This document shows, one piece after another, positions 1 to 7,592 of a DNA stretch of 32,529 nt. Positions within the stretch are counted from its first letter, which is position 1. Every line of letters begins with the position of its first letter. The notes under the pieces are model-generated. The model worked only from the letters and a program-made list of their open reading frames with translations, had not been told where the DNA came from and made no database searches. Origin of the DNA: Robinsoniella sp. (GTDB lineage Bacteria > Bacillota > Clostridia > Lachnospirales > Lachnospiraceae); assembly GCA_023664735.1 (NCBI GenBank), contig JAMPFB010000021.1, forward strand, positions 1-32,529, given 5' to 3'. A program made the position numbers and the translations under genes.

Positions 1-150
1 TTTAGTCATATTGCGCCATGGAGGGCGCTATATGACGACCCGTCCGGCCTCCACAACCTCCCAAGGCTGTTTAGGAAAATCGCCATCAAAAACAGGAAAG
101 CCAATCCACTCTCATCCCACTGTTGCGTCCGTTTAGCCACATACTGTTAC
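1..150. repeat. Family-2 palindromic repeat, copy 1 (right half, cut by window start)
   Basis: This is the right half of a long palindromic repeat also present at 9470-9697 and, inverted, at the window end. Position 1 corresponds to about 9568 in the complete copy. It opens with a compact hairpin (5-17 pairing with 24-36, 12 of 13 bp). The outer right arm then runs to a CTGTTGCG block near 119-126 and appears to end in CTGTTAC at 144-150. That end resembles the termini of the 195-bp family elsewhere in the window. No coding capacity is visible. That the contig begins inside a repeat suggests an assembly break. Confidence 0.8.
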
Positions 151-174
151 AAAATCCATTTTTATCATAACCTC

Positions 175-203
175 TTCACTCCACCAACCTCCCATGCTAT
201 AAT
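175..203 (+). promoter_or_regulatory. Candidate sigma-70 promoter for the pseudouridine synthase
   Basis: TTCACT (175-180) and TATAAT (198-203) are separated by 17 bp and lie about 30 bp upstream of the start codon. The -10 box is perfect and the -35 box is weak. An AGGA ribosome-binding site follows near 220. Confidence 0.5.
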
Positions 204-235
204 AACCCCAAAAACAAAAAAAGGACTTAAAAGCC

Positions 236-1126
236 ATGCACCGAACCTTCACCTTCCAAATCGAAACATCCCACCATGCTTCCACTATATACGATTACCT
301 GCGCTCTAAAAGCTTTTCCAGACAGTCCATCATTGCCTTAAAGAAAATCCCGGAAAGCATTCTTGTTAACGGGAAATGGTGTTATGTAAACGAAAAGCTT
401 TCTGCCGGTGACTGTTTGACCGTCCACCTTATAGAAACAGAAGCTTCTGCAAATATTGTCCCCTGTCAGATTCCTTTGGATATTCTTTATGAGGATGCAG
501 ATATTTTAATTATCAATAAACCTGCCCATATGCCTGTCCATCCTTCTCTGAACCACTATGAAGGGACTCTTGCCAATGGAGTAGCTTATTATTATGAAAG
601 GCAGGGGATTCCTTATGTATTCCGCTGCACCAACCGCTTAGACAAGGATACCTCCGGGGTGATTTTGCTTTCCAAGCATATGGTGGCTGCCGGAATTTTA
701 TCCACTATGATTGCAAGGCGGGACATCAAAAGGGAATATCTGGCGCTTGTTTCACAGGGAAAGAAGCCGCTTCCCTGTGAAGGAACTATCGATGCACCCA
801 TTGCCCGCTGCTCAGACTCCCTCATTACCAGATGTGTGGATTTTCAAAAGGGCGAAAAAGCCGTTACCCATTACAGGAAGCTGAAAGAAAAAAATGGATA
901 CGACCTGATTTCCTTACATCTGGAAACAGGACGCACCCATCAAATCCGTGTACATATGAGTTATCTGGGACATCCGCTTTTAGGGGATTCCCTTTATCAT
1001 GGCAATCCGGAGCTTATCACAAGACAAGCTCTGCACTCCTATAAGCTGTCTTTCAAGCATCCTATTACGAAAGAGGCAATGACCTTTACCGCTCCGGTTC
1101 CTCCGGATATGAAAAGGCTTATCTGA
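236..1126 (+). CDS. RluA-family 23S rRNA/tRNA pseudouridine synthase
   Basis: This protein probably converts specific uridines in rRNA or tRNA to pseudouridine. An S4-like RNA-binding segment occupies residues 15-65 and the pseudouridine synthase domain about 85-290. The family motif reads NRLDKDTSG, with the catalytic Asp at residue 136; the usual HRLD has Asn in place of His. The basic GRTHQIRVH block typical of RluA/C/D enzymes lies at about 229-237. Its 296 residues are normal for the family. The gene stands alone on the plus strand with its own promoter, and its last 8 bp overlap the end of trpS on the other strand. Which uridine it modifies (RluD-like or another type) cannot be decided from sequence alone. 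Confidence 0.92.
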   Translation: MHRTFTFQIETSHHASTIYDYLRSKSFSRQSIIALKKIPESILVNGKWCYVNEKLSAGDCLTVHLIETEASANIVPCQIPLDILYEDADILIINKPAHMPVHPSLNHYEGTLANGVAYYYERQGIPYVFRCTNRLDKDTSGVILLSKHMVAAGILSTMIARRDIKREYLALVSQGKKPLPCEGTIDAPIARCSDSLITRCVDFQKGEKAVTHYRKLKEKNGYDLISLHLETGRTHQIRVHMSYLGHPLLGDSLYHGNPELITRQALHSYKLSFKHPITKEAMTFTAPVPPDMKRLI

Positions 1127-2123
1127 TTCTTTCCGGAAAGCCCACTTTTTTCTGCACCTTGCGCAATGTCTTTAACGCATAATAGTTTGCCTTTTCACTG
1201 TTTTCTTTTATGATACCATCAATATATGCCTTATCTTCCAAAAGCTGTGCAAAACGGTCCTGAATAGGCTTTAAGACACTAACCACAGACTCTCCTACAG
1301 CCATCTTGAAGTCTCCATAGCCTTTCCCGTCAAATTCCTTTTCCACCTCTTCCGGCGTCTTATTGGTGCAGGCGCTGTAAATATCGATCAGATTTTTTAC
1401 TCCCGGCTGTTCATCCCTATAGCGGACAGCGGCTTCCGAATCTGTTACCGCACGTTTGCATTTGCGCATAATCGTATCAGGATCGTCCATCAAATAAATG
1501 CTTCCATTTGGATTTTCATCCGACTTGGACATTTTTTTCGCCGGGTCCTGCAGGGACATGATTTTTGCCCCCTGCTTTCCTACATATGGCTCTGGCATAG
1601 TAAACACATCTCCATAAATGCCATTGAATCTCCCTGCAATGTCTCTGGTAATCTCTAAATGCTGCAACTGATCCTTTCCTACCGGAACCACATCCGACTG
1701 AAACAGAAGAATATCCGCCGCCATCAAAACAGGGTATGTATAAAGCCCTGCATTGATATTATCCGCATGCTTTGCCGCCTTATCCTTAAACTGAGTCATG
1801 CGGTTTAATTCGCCCATATAAGTAAAACAATTTAGTATCCATGCAAGCTCTGCATGTCCCGATACATGGGACTGATAATAAATGCAGTTCTTTTTTGGGT
1901 CTAAGCCTGCTGCAATATAAAGAGTCAGCAGATTCCTCGCCCTTTTCCGAAGCTCTGCCGGGTCCTGCCGAATCGTAATGGAATGTAAATCCACTACCGA
2001 ATAAAAGCATTCATATTCATCTGACAGAGTTACCCAGTTCTTTAAGGCTCCAAGATAATTGCCCAGTGTCAGGTTCCCTGTTGCCTGCATTCCGCTAAAA
2101 AGTACTTTTTTATCATTGATCAT
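1119..2123 (-). CDS. trpS: Tryptophanyl-tRNA synthetase
   Basis: This class I aminoacyl-tRNA synthetase charges tRNA-Trp in the cytoplasm. The HIGH-equivalent motif is TLGN at residues 19-22 (GNLTLGNYLG), and the KMSKS loop is at 197-201 within KKMSKSDENPNGS. Length (334 aa) matches bacterial TrpS. The ATG at 2123 is preceded by an AAAGGACG ribosome-binding site. No T-box lies upstream, unlike many clostridial trpS genes. Instead a good promoter (TTGACG-N17-TACACT) sits directly against a 196-bp palindromic element. The stop codon overlaps the 3' end of the convergent pseudouridine synthase gene, so no terminator fits between the two genes. Confidence 0.97.
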   Translation of the reverse strand: MINDKKVLFSGMQATGNLTLGNYLGALKNWVTLSDEYECFYSVVDLHSITIRQDPAELRKRARNLLTLYIAAGLDPKKNCIYYQSHVSGHAELAWILNCFTYMGELNRMTQFKDKAAKHADNINAGLYTYPVLMAADILLFQSDVVPVGKDQLQHLEITRDIAGRFNGIYGDVFTMPEPYVGKQGAKIMSLQDPAKKMSKSDENPNGSIYLMDDPDTIMRKCKRAVTDSEAAVRYRDEQPGVKNLIDIYSACTNKTPEEVEKEFDGKGYGDFKMAVGESVVSVLKPIQDRFAQLLEDKAYIDGIIKENSEKANYYALKTLRKVQKKVGFPERIR

Positions 2124-2154
2124 GTTCTTTTCGTCCTTTCAAGTCATTAGGGAA

Positions 2155-2183
2155 AGTGTATCAAATTCATATCTGTTCGTCAA
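2155..2183 (-). promoter_or_regulatory. Probable trpS promoter, abutting a palindromic element
   Basis: Read on the minus strand, TTGACG (2183-2178) and TACACT (2160-2155) are separated by 17 bp, about 32 bp before the trpS ATG. The -35 box overlaps the inferred edge (2182) of the palindromic element at 2182-2377. Confidence 0.6.
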
Positions 2184-2377
2184 GAAAATTCAGCCCACAG
2201 GCACAGAGGAAGAGCCACATAAAGCATGTTTTCTACGTCGCCACGCTCTCGCTCTATAAAAACGCAGCAGCGCTAAGCTCGAAAATACCTCGCTAAGCGC
2301 TGGCGTTTTTATAAGGACTCCTTAAGAAAACATGCTTTATGTGACCCTTCCTCTGTGCCTGTGGGCTGAACTGTTAC
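2182..2377. mobile_element. 195-bp palindromic MITE, copy A
   Basis: The arms 2189-2234 and 2324-2370 are complementary with only two differences, both giving G-U pairs in RNA. The right end is the consensus terminus GGGCTGAACTGTTAC (2363-2377). The matching left terminus is eroded: positions 2182-2188 read AAGAAAA instead of GTAACAG. Inside are a second inverted pair (TATAAAAACGC / GCGTTTTTATA) and an apical hairpin. An asymmetric segment beginning ACGTCGCC marks the orientation, here reading on plus. Total length is 196 bp, the same as copies D and E. No flanking direct repeat is visible, as expected for an older copy. No coding capacity. Confidence 0.9.
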
Positions 2378-2397
2378 AGGCTTTTCAAAGCAATGTT

Positions 2398-2658
2398 TTA
2401 TTGCTCTGGTATTTCACAGCCGCAGGTGCCCCTTTGGAAATTGGAAGGAACCCTTCCTGCTTCCCCGCCCCTTGGCATATCAAATATTCCATTGTCTTCG
2501 GTAAATCGTCTTGTGGAACCGCATCCGCAATCATCATTTGATGAGTTTGACCTGTCACGTCCGCAGCCACAGTCACGATCATCCTCTCTGTCGCATCCGT
2601 TATTGCCGCTTCCATTGTTGCACAGGCAAAGCAATACTAAAATCCATAAACAATTCAT
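2398..2658 (-). CDS. Small Cys/Gly/Asp-rich hypothetical protein
   Basis: An 86-residue protein starting at the ATG at 2658, chosen because AAGGAG lies 8 nt upstream; upstream in-frame ATGs lack such a site. The N-terminus is a short hydrophobic stretch (MNCLWILVLLCLC). A polar, strongly acidic and glycine-rich body follows with repeated Cys pairs (CGCG twice, CGC near the end) and Arg/Asp/Ser/Asn tracts. It resembles the small high-cysteine proteins often annotated in Lachnospiraceae as chorion-class-like. Their function is not known; a surface or spore-coat role or metal binding are possibilities only. It lies just downstream of DUF5662, and a palindromic element begins 20 bp past its stop. 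Confidence 0.7.
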   Translation of the reverse strand: MNCLWILVLLCLCNNGSGNNGCDREDDRDCGCGRDRSNSSNDDCGCGSTRRFTEDNGIFDMPRGGEAGRVPSNFQRGTCGCEIPEQ

Positions 2659-2719
2659 ATTTTCAACTCCTTTATACCATAACATATGGAGCAAAAAAGG
2701 AATTGGTGCCTGTTTGATT

Positions 2720-3298
2720 TTATATTACAAAAAATATGGCGGTTTTCTTTCTTTTTTTCTTTTTTAATACTACTTTTTTAATATAAGCAAAGGTATAATC
2801 TTCCCCTTTTTTAGAAAGCATAGTCAAAAGCTTTAACAAAAGCTTTTTTGTCTCCGGATGCATCATAGGCTCCCCTTTTCCACTCTTAAAATACATAAGG
2901 GGATGGGAATCCGTATATTTCTCTTTATTATAGGTTTTAGAGGCGGCAACCCGGTCCATAAACATTTCCACTACGTATTTTTTAGGCATGGGCGCCGGCG
3001 CCATTCCGCCCTCTATTGCTTTTGTGCTGTAATCGATCCAGTATTCATAATGATGCTTATTCCTGCCCTTGTGATGAAGCCATGCGCTAGAGTAGCCGAT
3101 TGCCTCCCTTTCCGCATTATTGGGACTTCTGTCTCCCTGATAATACTTTGCTCCCACTAAAAATTCTGTTGGGGAAAACTTGGATAAATCATGAAGTATC
3201 CCCTGCCTGTACAAGCCTACCCGAAAGCAGCCCTTCCTTACGGTTCTTTTATGAGTGGTAATGGTCTTGAAATGTCCTATGATATTTTTAATTTTCAT
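2720..3298 (-). CDS. DUF5662 family protein, His-rich, possible metal-dependent hydrolase
   Basis: A 192-residue protein matching my recollection of the DUF5662 family, which has no established function. Conserved-looking blocks are HDLSKF (residues 36-41), the WLHHKGRNKHHYEYW segment (73-87) and a central EREAIGYSSAW. The spacing of H14, H36-D37, H75-H76 and H82-H83 recalls HD-domain metal phosphohydrolases; this is an inference. The C-terminus is a lysine-rich tail. The ATG lies one base after the stop codon of the GH13-like gene, so translation is probably coupled. It is the last gene of the sirtuin-like / GH13-like / DUF5662 operon and, unlike its two partners, keeps an apparently intact set of polar residues. 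Confidence 0.8.
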   Translation of the reverse strand: MKIKNIIGHFKTITTHKRTVRKGCFRVGLYRQGILHDLSKFSPTEFLVGAKYYQGDRSPNNAEREAIGYSSAWLHHKGRNKHHYEYWIDYSTKAIEGGMAPAPMPKKYVVEMFMDRVAASKTYNKEKYTDSHPLMYFKSGKGEPMMHPETKKLLLKLLTMLSKKGEDYTFAYIKKVVLKKKKRKKTAIFFVI

Positions 3299-3299
3299 G

Positions 3300-5168
3300 C
3301 TAAACTGCCCGCTTTCCGATTAGTATAATGATGCTTCTTTCCGGAACCATGATTTTGGTCTGCTTTCTGGAAGGCATATGGGCTTCTGGAAAATATTCTC
3401 CCTTTTCAGATTCTGTCAGAATATACCATTTAAAGCCGGAAGGAAGCTTTGGCAGGGCAAATTCATGCTCCGTCCAATGCATATTGTATGCCACATAAAA
3501 AAAATCATCATCCCTTCTTTTTTTCACCTTCGCATACTTTCCGCACAGCATAATGCCCAAATGCCTGTTATAATTTTCAAATTGTGGATACCATGCCATA
3601 TTTCCATGATAGGATAAATCCGGATAGCCGCATGAAATATAATCCATAATCCTAAACTGCTCTTCTTTATGCAGGATAGGATGGTTTTTCCTTGTCTGTA
3701 TGAGGAACTTCACAAACTCTATCATTTCCTTATTGGTTTCCGCCTGCTTCCAGTTCAGCCAGTTAATACGATTGTCCTGACAATAGGGATTATTATTTCC
3801 TTCCCCACTGTTTAAAAATTCATCTCCGCTTAAAAGCATGGGAGTCCCCTGCGCAAAGAAAAGCATGAGCCAAGCATTCCGTATCTGTTTCTTTCTAAGC
3901 TCCAGTACCTGTTTTTTTCTGCTTTTTCCTTCTACGCCACAATTCCAGCTATAATTATAATCGCTTCCATCCTTATTATTTTCCCCATTATCCTCATTGT
4001 GCTTTTTATCGTAGCTAACCAAATCATTTAATGTAAATCCCTGATAACAGGTAAGGAAATTGACAACAGAGGTTTTTGCCGGGTTTTTCCGAAACAGCTC
4101 TGCCATTTTAGAAAGCATATCCCCGTCACCTTTTAAATATTTCCTTGTTTCATACATAAATTCTTCGTGAAACAAAGCAGTATTTTTAAACTCTGGTTTT
4201 TCCTCATCCCGATATAAACCGGATAAGTCCATTCGCTCCCCTATCAGCTTGGTCTTTCCAAGCAAAGGATCTTTTGCCAAAAGCTTCATGGGTATATCCT
4301 GCCCCATTAAATGAAATCCATCTATATGATATTCCCTTACCCAGAATTTCAGCACCTCATACATATGGCTCCATGAAACAGAATCTGGAAAATAAATCTG
4401 CATCAAAACTTCTATTCCGTTTTTATGAAGCTCCCGGATCATGGTCTTGCATTCCTTTATAGGATCATCCGTATAGGCATAGGATGCCTTTGGCGCAAAA
4501 TAGTCCCCCTTTGTAAAGCCCCAGTAATTGATTTTGTATTCCCATGTTGCATGTGCCTTATCCATGTAAGGAATCAGCATCTCATCCATATGGGTGTAGC
4601 CGGCATTTCTAATAATCTCGTCAAATTCATAAATGGGCATCAGCTCAATCCCCGTAATCCCAAGCTCCTTTAGGTAGGGAATCTTTTCCATAAGCCCGGT
4701 AAACGTGCCCTTTCCCTTTACCTTAGAAGAGCCATGCTTTGTAAAGCCTCTCACATGAAGGCTGTATAAAATACTATCACAATAAGGAATATTCAAAGGC
4801 TTGTCCCCCTGCCAGCAAAATTCCTCCTGCAAGGTTCGATAATACAATTCCTTCTGGCTTTTCTGACAATCTCCCCATACTTCCCTGCCTAAAATCCATT
4901 TTCCATAAGGATCAGGCTGTCTTTCCTCATCCTTGTAAAACTGGTAGACATATTTTCTAATATCAATTCCTTCTACGAATATAGTATACAAATCCCCTAC
5001 CAAATATTTTTTGGAAAAGGGAATCTGAATCGCATTCTGGCTTTCTCCGTAAAGCAGCATACCACACTCTTTCCTTGCCTGAATGGAAATCGCAACATTA
5101 AACCCATCCGCATATGGAGTTACCCCAAGAGGGTATGGCTGCCCTGTTTTTATCCTGTAATTTACCAC
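3300..5168 (-). CDS. GlgX/isoamylase-like GH13 protein with degenerate active site
   Basis: A 622-residue protein with the architecture of glycogen debranching enzyme or isoamylase: an N-terminal CBM48-like domain (about 10-100), a GH13 (beta/alpha)8 barrel (about 125-545) and a C-terminal beta domain. Signature stretches survive, for example GFTLNDLVSY (377-386), GTPMLLSGDE (441-450) and YCQDNRINWLNW (462-473). The four GH13 catalytic regions, however, are eroded. Region I lacks the D..xNH pattern (IEVLMQIYFP, 252-261). Region II reads IDGFHLMG, with Met288 where the nucleophile Asp should be and His for Arg. Region IV reads FLTCYQG in place of the usual TAHDG, losing His and Asp. Region III keeps E311 (LIGERMD). 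It is probably a non-hydrolytic glucan-binding protein. Translation starts at GTG (5168) behind a GGGAG site. Upstream is the sirtuin-like gene; downstream, DUF5662 is coupled. Confidence 0.88.
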   Translation of the reverse strand: MVNYRIKTGQPYPLGVTPYADGFNVAISIQARKECGMLLYGESQNAIQIPFSKKYLVGDLYTIFVEGIDIRKYVYQFYKDEERQPDPYGKWILGREVWGDCQKSQKELYYRTLQEEFCWQGDKPLNIPYCDSILYSLHVRGFTKHGSSKVKGKGTFTGLMEKIPYLKELGITGIELMPIYEFDEIIRNAGYTHMDEMLIPYMDKAHATWEYKINYWGFTKGDYFAPKASYAYTDDPIKECKTMIRELHKNGIEVLMQIYFPDSVSWSHMYEVLKFWVREYHIDGFHLMGQDIPMKLLAKDPLLGKTKLIGERMDLSGLYRDEEKPEFKNTALFHEEFMYETRKYLKGDGDMLSKMAELFRKNPAKTSVVNFLTCYQGFTLNDLVSYDKKHNEDNGENNKDGSDYNYSWNCGVEGKSRKKQVLELRKKQIRNAWLMLFFAQGTPMLLSGDEFLNSGEGNNNPYCQDNRINWLNWKQAETNKEMIEFVKFLIQTRKNHPILHKEEQFRIMDYISCGYPDLSYHGNMAWYPQFENYNRHLGIMLCGKYAKVKKRRDDDFFYVAYNMHWTEHEFALPKLPSGFKWYILTESEKGEYFPEAHMPSRKQTKIMVPERSIIILIGKRAV

Positions 5169-5272
5169 GTTCCAATTCTCCCGCTTTTATTCATAGGCGA
5201 CACTACGTTTTGCAAAATGACATAACGTATTGGCTTTTCCATGCCACAGTAAACAGTATATCATAATTTTCC

Positions 5273-6016
5273 CTACCACACAATCTTCGGCAGCACCTTA
5301 TTTACTTCATCATGTATAACGATATCCGCTCTTTTATCCGTAAAATGCTCATGCTTTGTAATTAGCACCAGCTTATTGCCATTATAGTATTTTAATGCAT
5401 TCTTTACCATGCTGTCATAAAGGTTCGTTCCAAGCACAAGTAAAACATCTGCATACTGGCATACATTTGCGCATCTGGTCATCACATCATTGCGCACCAA
5501 CTCCCCGTAAAGCCGTACTCCCGGCCTGATGGTGCTTCCACATGCATCACAAACCGGCACTCCGGGGCTGTTCTTTAAATACTCCGCATCAAAATGCCTG
5601 CCGCATTTGGTACACCAGTTTTCATGTATATTTCCGTACAAATTGATTACATTGGAAATGCCTGCCCGTTCAGCAAGCCCGTACATATTTCTTGTAACGC
5701 AGCCTTTTAGCTTTCCCCAATTATCCAGCTCCTTTATGGCATATAAGCTTTGTCCTACCGTCAGCTCCAACGAAAGCAGCTCCTGTTTATAAAATTCAAA
5801 AAACTTTTCCTTCCTTGCACTGTAAAAGCCTGTTGAGAATATTTCCTCCGGGCTGTAATGATATTTATCTTCAATCCGGTAGCTTTCCCTTTCATGAAGA
5901 AAATTCACGCCGCCGCATTCCATGGCAACACCGATTCCAAGCAAACATACAATATTTTGTGAGTTATAAATCATCTGTTTTACTCTTGCTATTTTTTCTT
6001 CCTTGGACTGGAACAT
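5273..6016 (-). CDS. Sirtuin (Sir2)-like protein, catalytic His replaced
   Basis: A 247-residue Sir2-fold protein. Zinc-ribbon cysteines are present as CTKC (C135, C138) and CDAC (C156, C159), followed by the family's RPGVRLYGE stretch (164-172) and LVLGTN. The NAD-dependent deacylase residues are altered. GAGIS reads GIGVA (27-31). The PDFR motif reads VNFL (37-40). TQNID reads TRNMY (108-112). The HG motif that contains the general base reads YG, with Tyr127 for His. Ordinary deacetylation is therefore doubtful; NAD or ADP-ribose binding may remain. ATG at 6016 follows an AGGTG site, and a strong promoter lies upstream. It is the first gene of the operon with the GH13-like and DUF5662 genes, about 104 bp before the GTG of the next gene. 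Confidence 0.88.
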   Translation of the reverse strand: MFQSKEEKIARVKQMIYNSQNIVCLLGIGVAMECGGVNFLHERESYRIEDKYHYSPEEIFSTGFYSARKEKFFEFYKQELLSLELTVGQSLYAIKELDNWGKLKGCVTRNMYGLAERAGISNVINLYGNIHENWCTKCGRHFDAEYLKNSPGVPVCDACGSTIRPGVRLYGELVRNDVMTRCANVCQYADVLLVLGTNLYDSMVKNALKYYNGNKLVLITKHEHFTDKRADIVIHDEVNKVLPKIVW

Positions 6017-6065
6017 AAAATCACCTGCTTTCTTTTGACTGCCCGTACTTTTGTCCTATATATAC

Positions 6066-6094
6066 ATTTTAAAAATTTGTCTGATAATTGTCAA
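6066..6094 (-). promoter_or_regulatory. Strong sigma-70 promoter of the sirtuin/GH13/DUF5662 operon
   Basis: On the minus strand TTGACA (6094-6089) and TAAAAT (6071-6066) are separated by exactly 17 bp, about 50 bp before the sirtuin-like ATG. Confidence 0.75.
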
Positions 6095-6124
6095 TATCAA
6101 GCGGCCATTTTCTTGCAATTCCAA

Positions 6125-6138
6125 GTAATAGTTCAGCC
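6125..6138 (+). repeat. Solo terminus of the MITE family
   Basis: GTAATAGTTCAGCC differs by one base from the consensus end GTAACAGTTCAGCC of the 195-bp elements. No partner end lies nearby. It sits 4 bp past the stop codon of the DUF362 lipoprotein gene. Confidence 0.5.
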
Positions 6139-6142
6139 TTTT

Positions 6143-7561
6143 CTAGTAAAGACGGATCAGCTCAATCCCTTCCTCTTTCCCAAGATTCCGGCTATACTGC
6201 TTGTCTGTGGAATTATTCCAATGCTCATGTACGCCTAAATTACTAAGCGCTTCTCCATTGCCATCATAGTAGACATTCCCTGAGGCTGCATTTTCCACAA
6301 GGCCTGCTTCATGTAAATAGTTTTCATTATTGGAATCCCTTACAGCGCCATTATTCTGAGCAACAGTCGGCTCATTTGCCAAAAAATCCGCCCCAACAGA
6401 ATCAATTGCTACGGGATCTTGTGAAACAAATATGCTGGAAGTATACGCACCGTTGAATGGCGGCTGTTGCCATGTGGAATTTTCCTTTGTAATGGATGCC
6501 CCTTCTGAGGGTGCACAAATCAAAGCATCCAGCATATACAGAATCGTTTTTCCTCCAAGCTGTTGATTCCCCATAAGGTCTACAAGAGGGCTGTAAATCC
6601 CCATTTCGCTTTTCGTAAGCCACTGATGTAGATTCGCCCCTTCCGGCGGACGCATGGCATTCCCATTGATAAAGGAGCCAAAATGATTCTTGCCACAAAG
6701 GGTAATCCCATAACTATGCCCTTTCAAATTGGCAAGATTAATCACATAAGTGCTTTCCGTCACACAGGTAGGCAGATAGTTTACAGCACCTTTAAAGGAA
6801 TAGGACCAATTGATTGGTGCATTTTCGTCTGCCACGCCATTATTCCTCCCAACAAAATGAATCCCCTGCAATTCCCCTGTACTGCACATTTCCACCATAT
6901 AGTCAGGAAACAGACGTGATACGTCATACACAGTAATATCTTCCGGCTCCACTTCTGCCGACCTTATCAGAGAAACCAGCAGCGCCTTCAGCAACACCGG
7001 ATTCGTGTAACTCATATTCGTTTTCCCGGACGTATCATCATCAAATACTCCGGAACCGTTAATATTCGCCTTGATTGCTATTTTTTCCCCCGCTTGGTAA
7101 GCAGCTCCTCCATTATGAGCCTGAAACAATGCTTCCCATCCGGCTTTTACATCATCCTGACCACCAAGAGAAGCAATGCTCTCATCAAACATCCGCTGTA
7201 CTACCTCTTCATCAAAATGCCCGGTTTCCCACCAGTAGCCTTTACCATCCCATGATACGGCAGACGGGTCATATGCCCATACTACCCGCCCCGGCATAGC
7301 GCCTACCCCTTTTCCATAAGGCTCATGCTCCGGATAGATGCCATCATAAGGAAGCAAAGTATTCCCTGAAGTTTTTTCAACTGTCGTATTTTCCGTTTCT
7401 ATTTTCATTTCTCGTGCACTCCCGTCCCGTATTTTTTCTTCCTGCTCTGTAGACAGTTCATCTATAGTATCTTTCCCAGCATTCTCCTGCTCAGATTTTC
7501 CACAAGCTGATAGATATAGTATGTCCAACAAGAGCATTGCCATAAAAATATATTTTTTCAT
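6143..7561 (-). CDS. DUF362 domain lipoprotein
   Basis: A 472-residue secreted lipoprotein. The N-terminus has a lysine pair, a hydrophobic core and a lipobox ending LSAC, with the lipidated Cys at residue 20. An acidic Ser/Thr/Glu-rich linker (about 22-75) precedes the globular domain. That domain matches DUF362-type proteins: an AYDPSAVSW start, IAIKANINGSG, a TNPVLLKALLVSLI helix, LANLKGHSYGITLCGKNHFGSF and a DPVAIDSVGADFL stretch. The domain's function is not settled. No CxxCxxC ferredoxin motif follows, though some DUF362 proteins carry one. GGAGG lies 6 nt before the ATG. A truncated palindromic element starts 31 bp upstream and no clear promoter is visible, so transcription may come from the flavodoxin/7-TM unit. 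Confidence 0.85.
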   Translation of the reverse strand: MKKYIFMAMLLLDILYLSACGKSEQENAGKDTIDELSTEQEEKIRDGSAREMKIETENTTVEKTSGNTLLPYDGIYPEHEPYGKGVGAMPGRVVWAYDPSAVSWDGKGYWWETGHFDEEVVQRMFDESIASLGGQDDVKAGWEALFQAHNGGAAYQAGEKIAIKANINGSGVFDDDTSGKTNMSYTNPVLLKALLVSLIRSAEVEPEDITVYDVSRLFPDYMVEMCSTGELQGIHFVGRNNGVADENAPINWSYSFKGAVNYLPTCVTESTYVINLANLKGHSYGITLCGKNHFGSFINGNAMRPPEGANLHQWLTKSEMGIYSPLVDLMGNQQLGGKTILYMLDALICAPSEGASITKENSTWQQPPFNGAYTSSIFVSQDPVAIDSVGADFLANEPTVAQNNGAVRDSNNENYLHEAGLVENAASGNVYYDGNGEALSNLGVHEHWNNSTDKQYSRNLGKEEGIELIRLY

Positions 7562-7592
7562 GCTATACCTCCGTCTCCATTGGAATTATTTT

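Noticed and set aside
2124-2181. T-box upstream of trpS
   Set aside because: No GGTGGNACCGCG motif or Stem I elements are present in the short region before the MITE.
2182-2377. Palindromes as simple rho-independent terminators
   Set aside because: They are far longer than terminators, recur as near-identical units, and two copies have target duplications, so they are mobile elements even if they also stop transcription.
2393-2767. 124-codon plus-strand frame opposite the Cys-rich gene
   Set aside because: It is the antisense of the Cys-rich gene and of the end of DUF5662, with no ribosome site; the minus-strand gene has a clear one.
3300-6016. Frameshifts or stops that would make the GH13-like and sirtuin-like genes ordinary pseudogenes
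   Set aside because: Both frames are uninterrupted at normal family length with ribosome sites; only the catalytic residues are altered.
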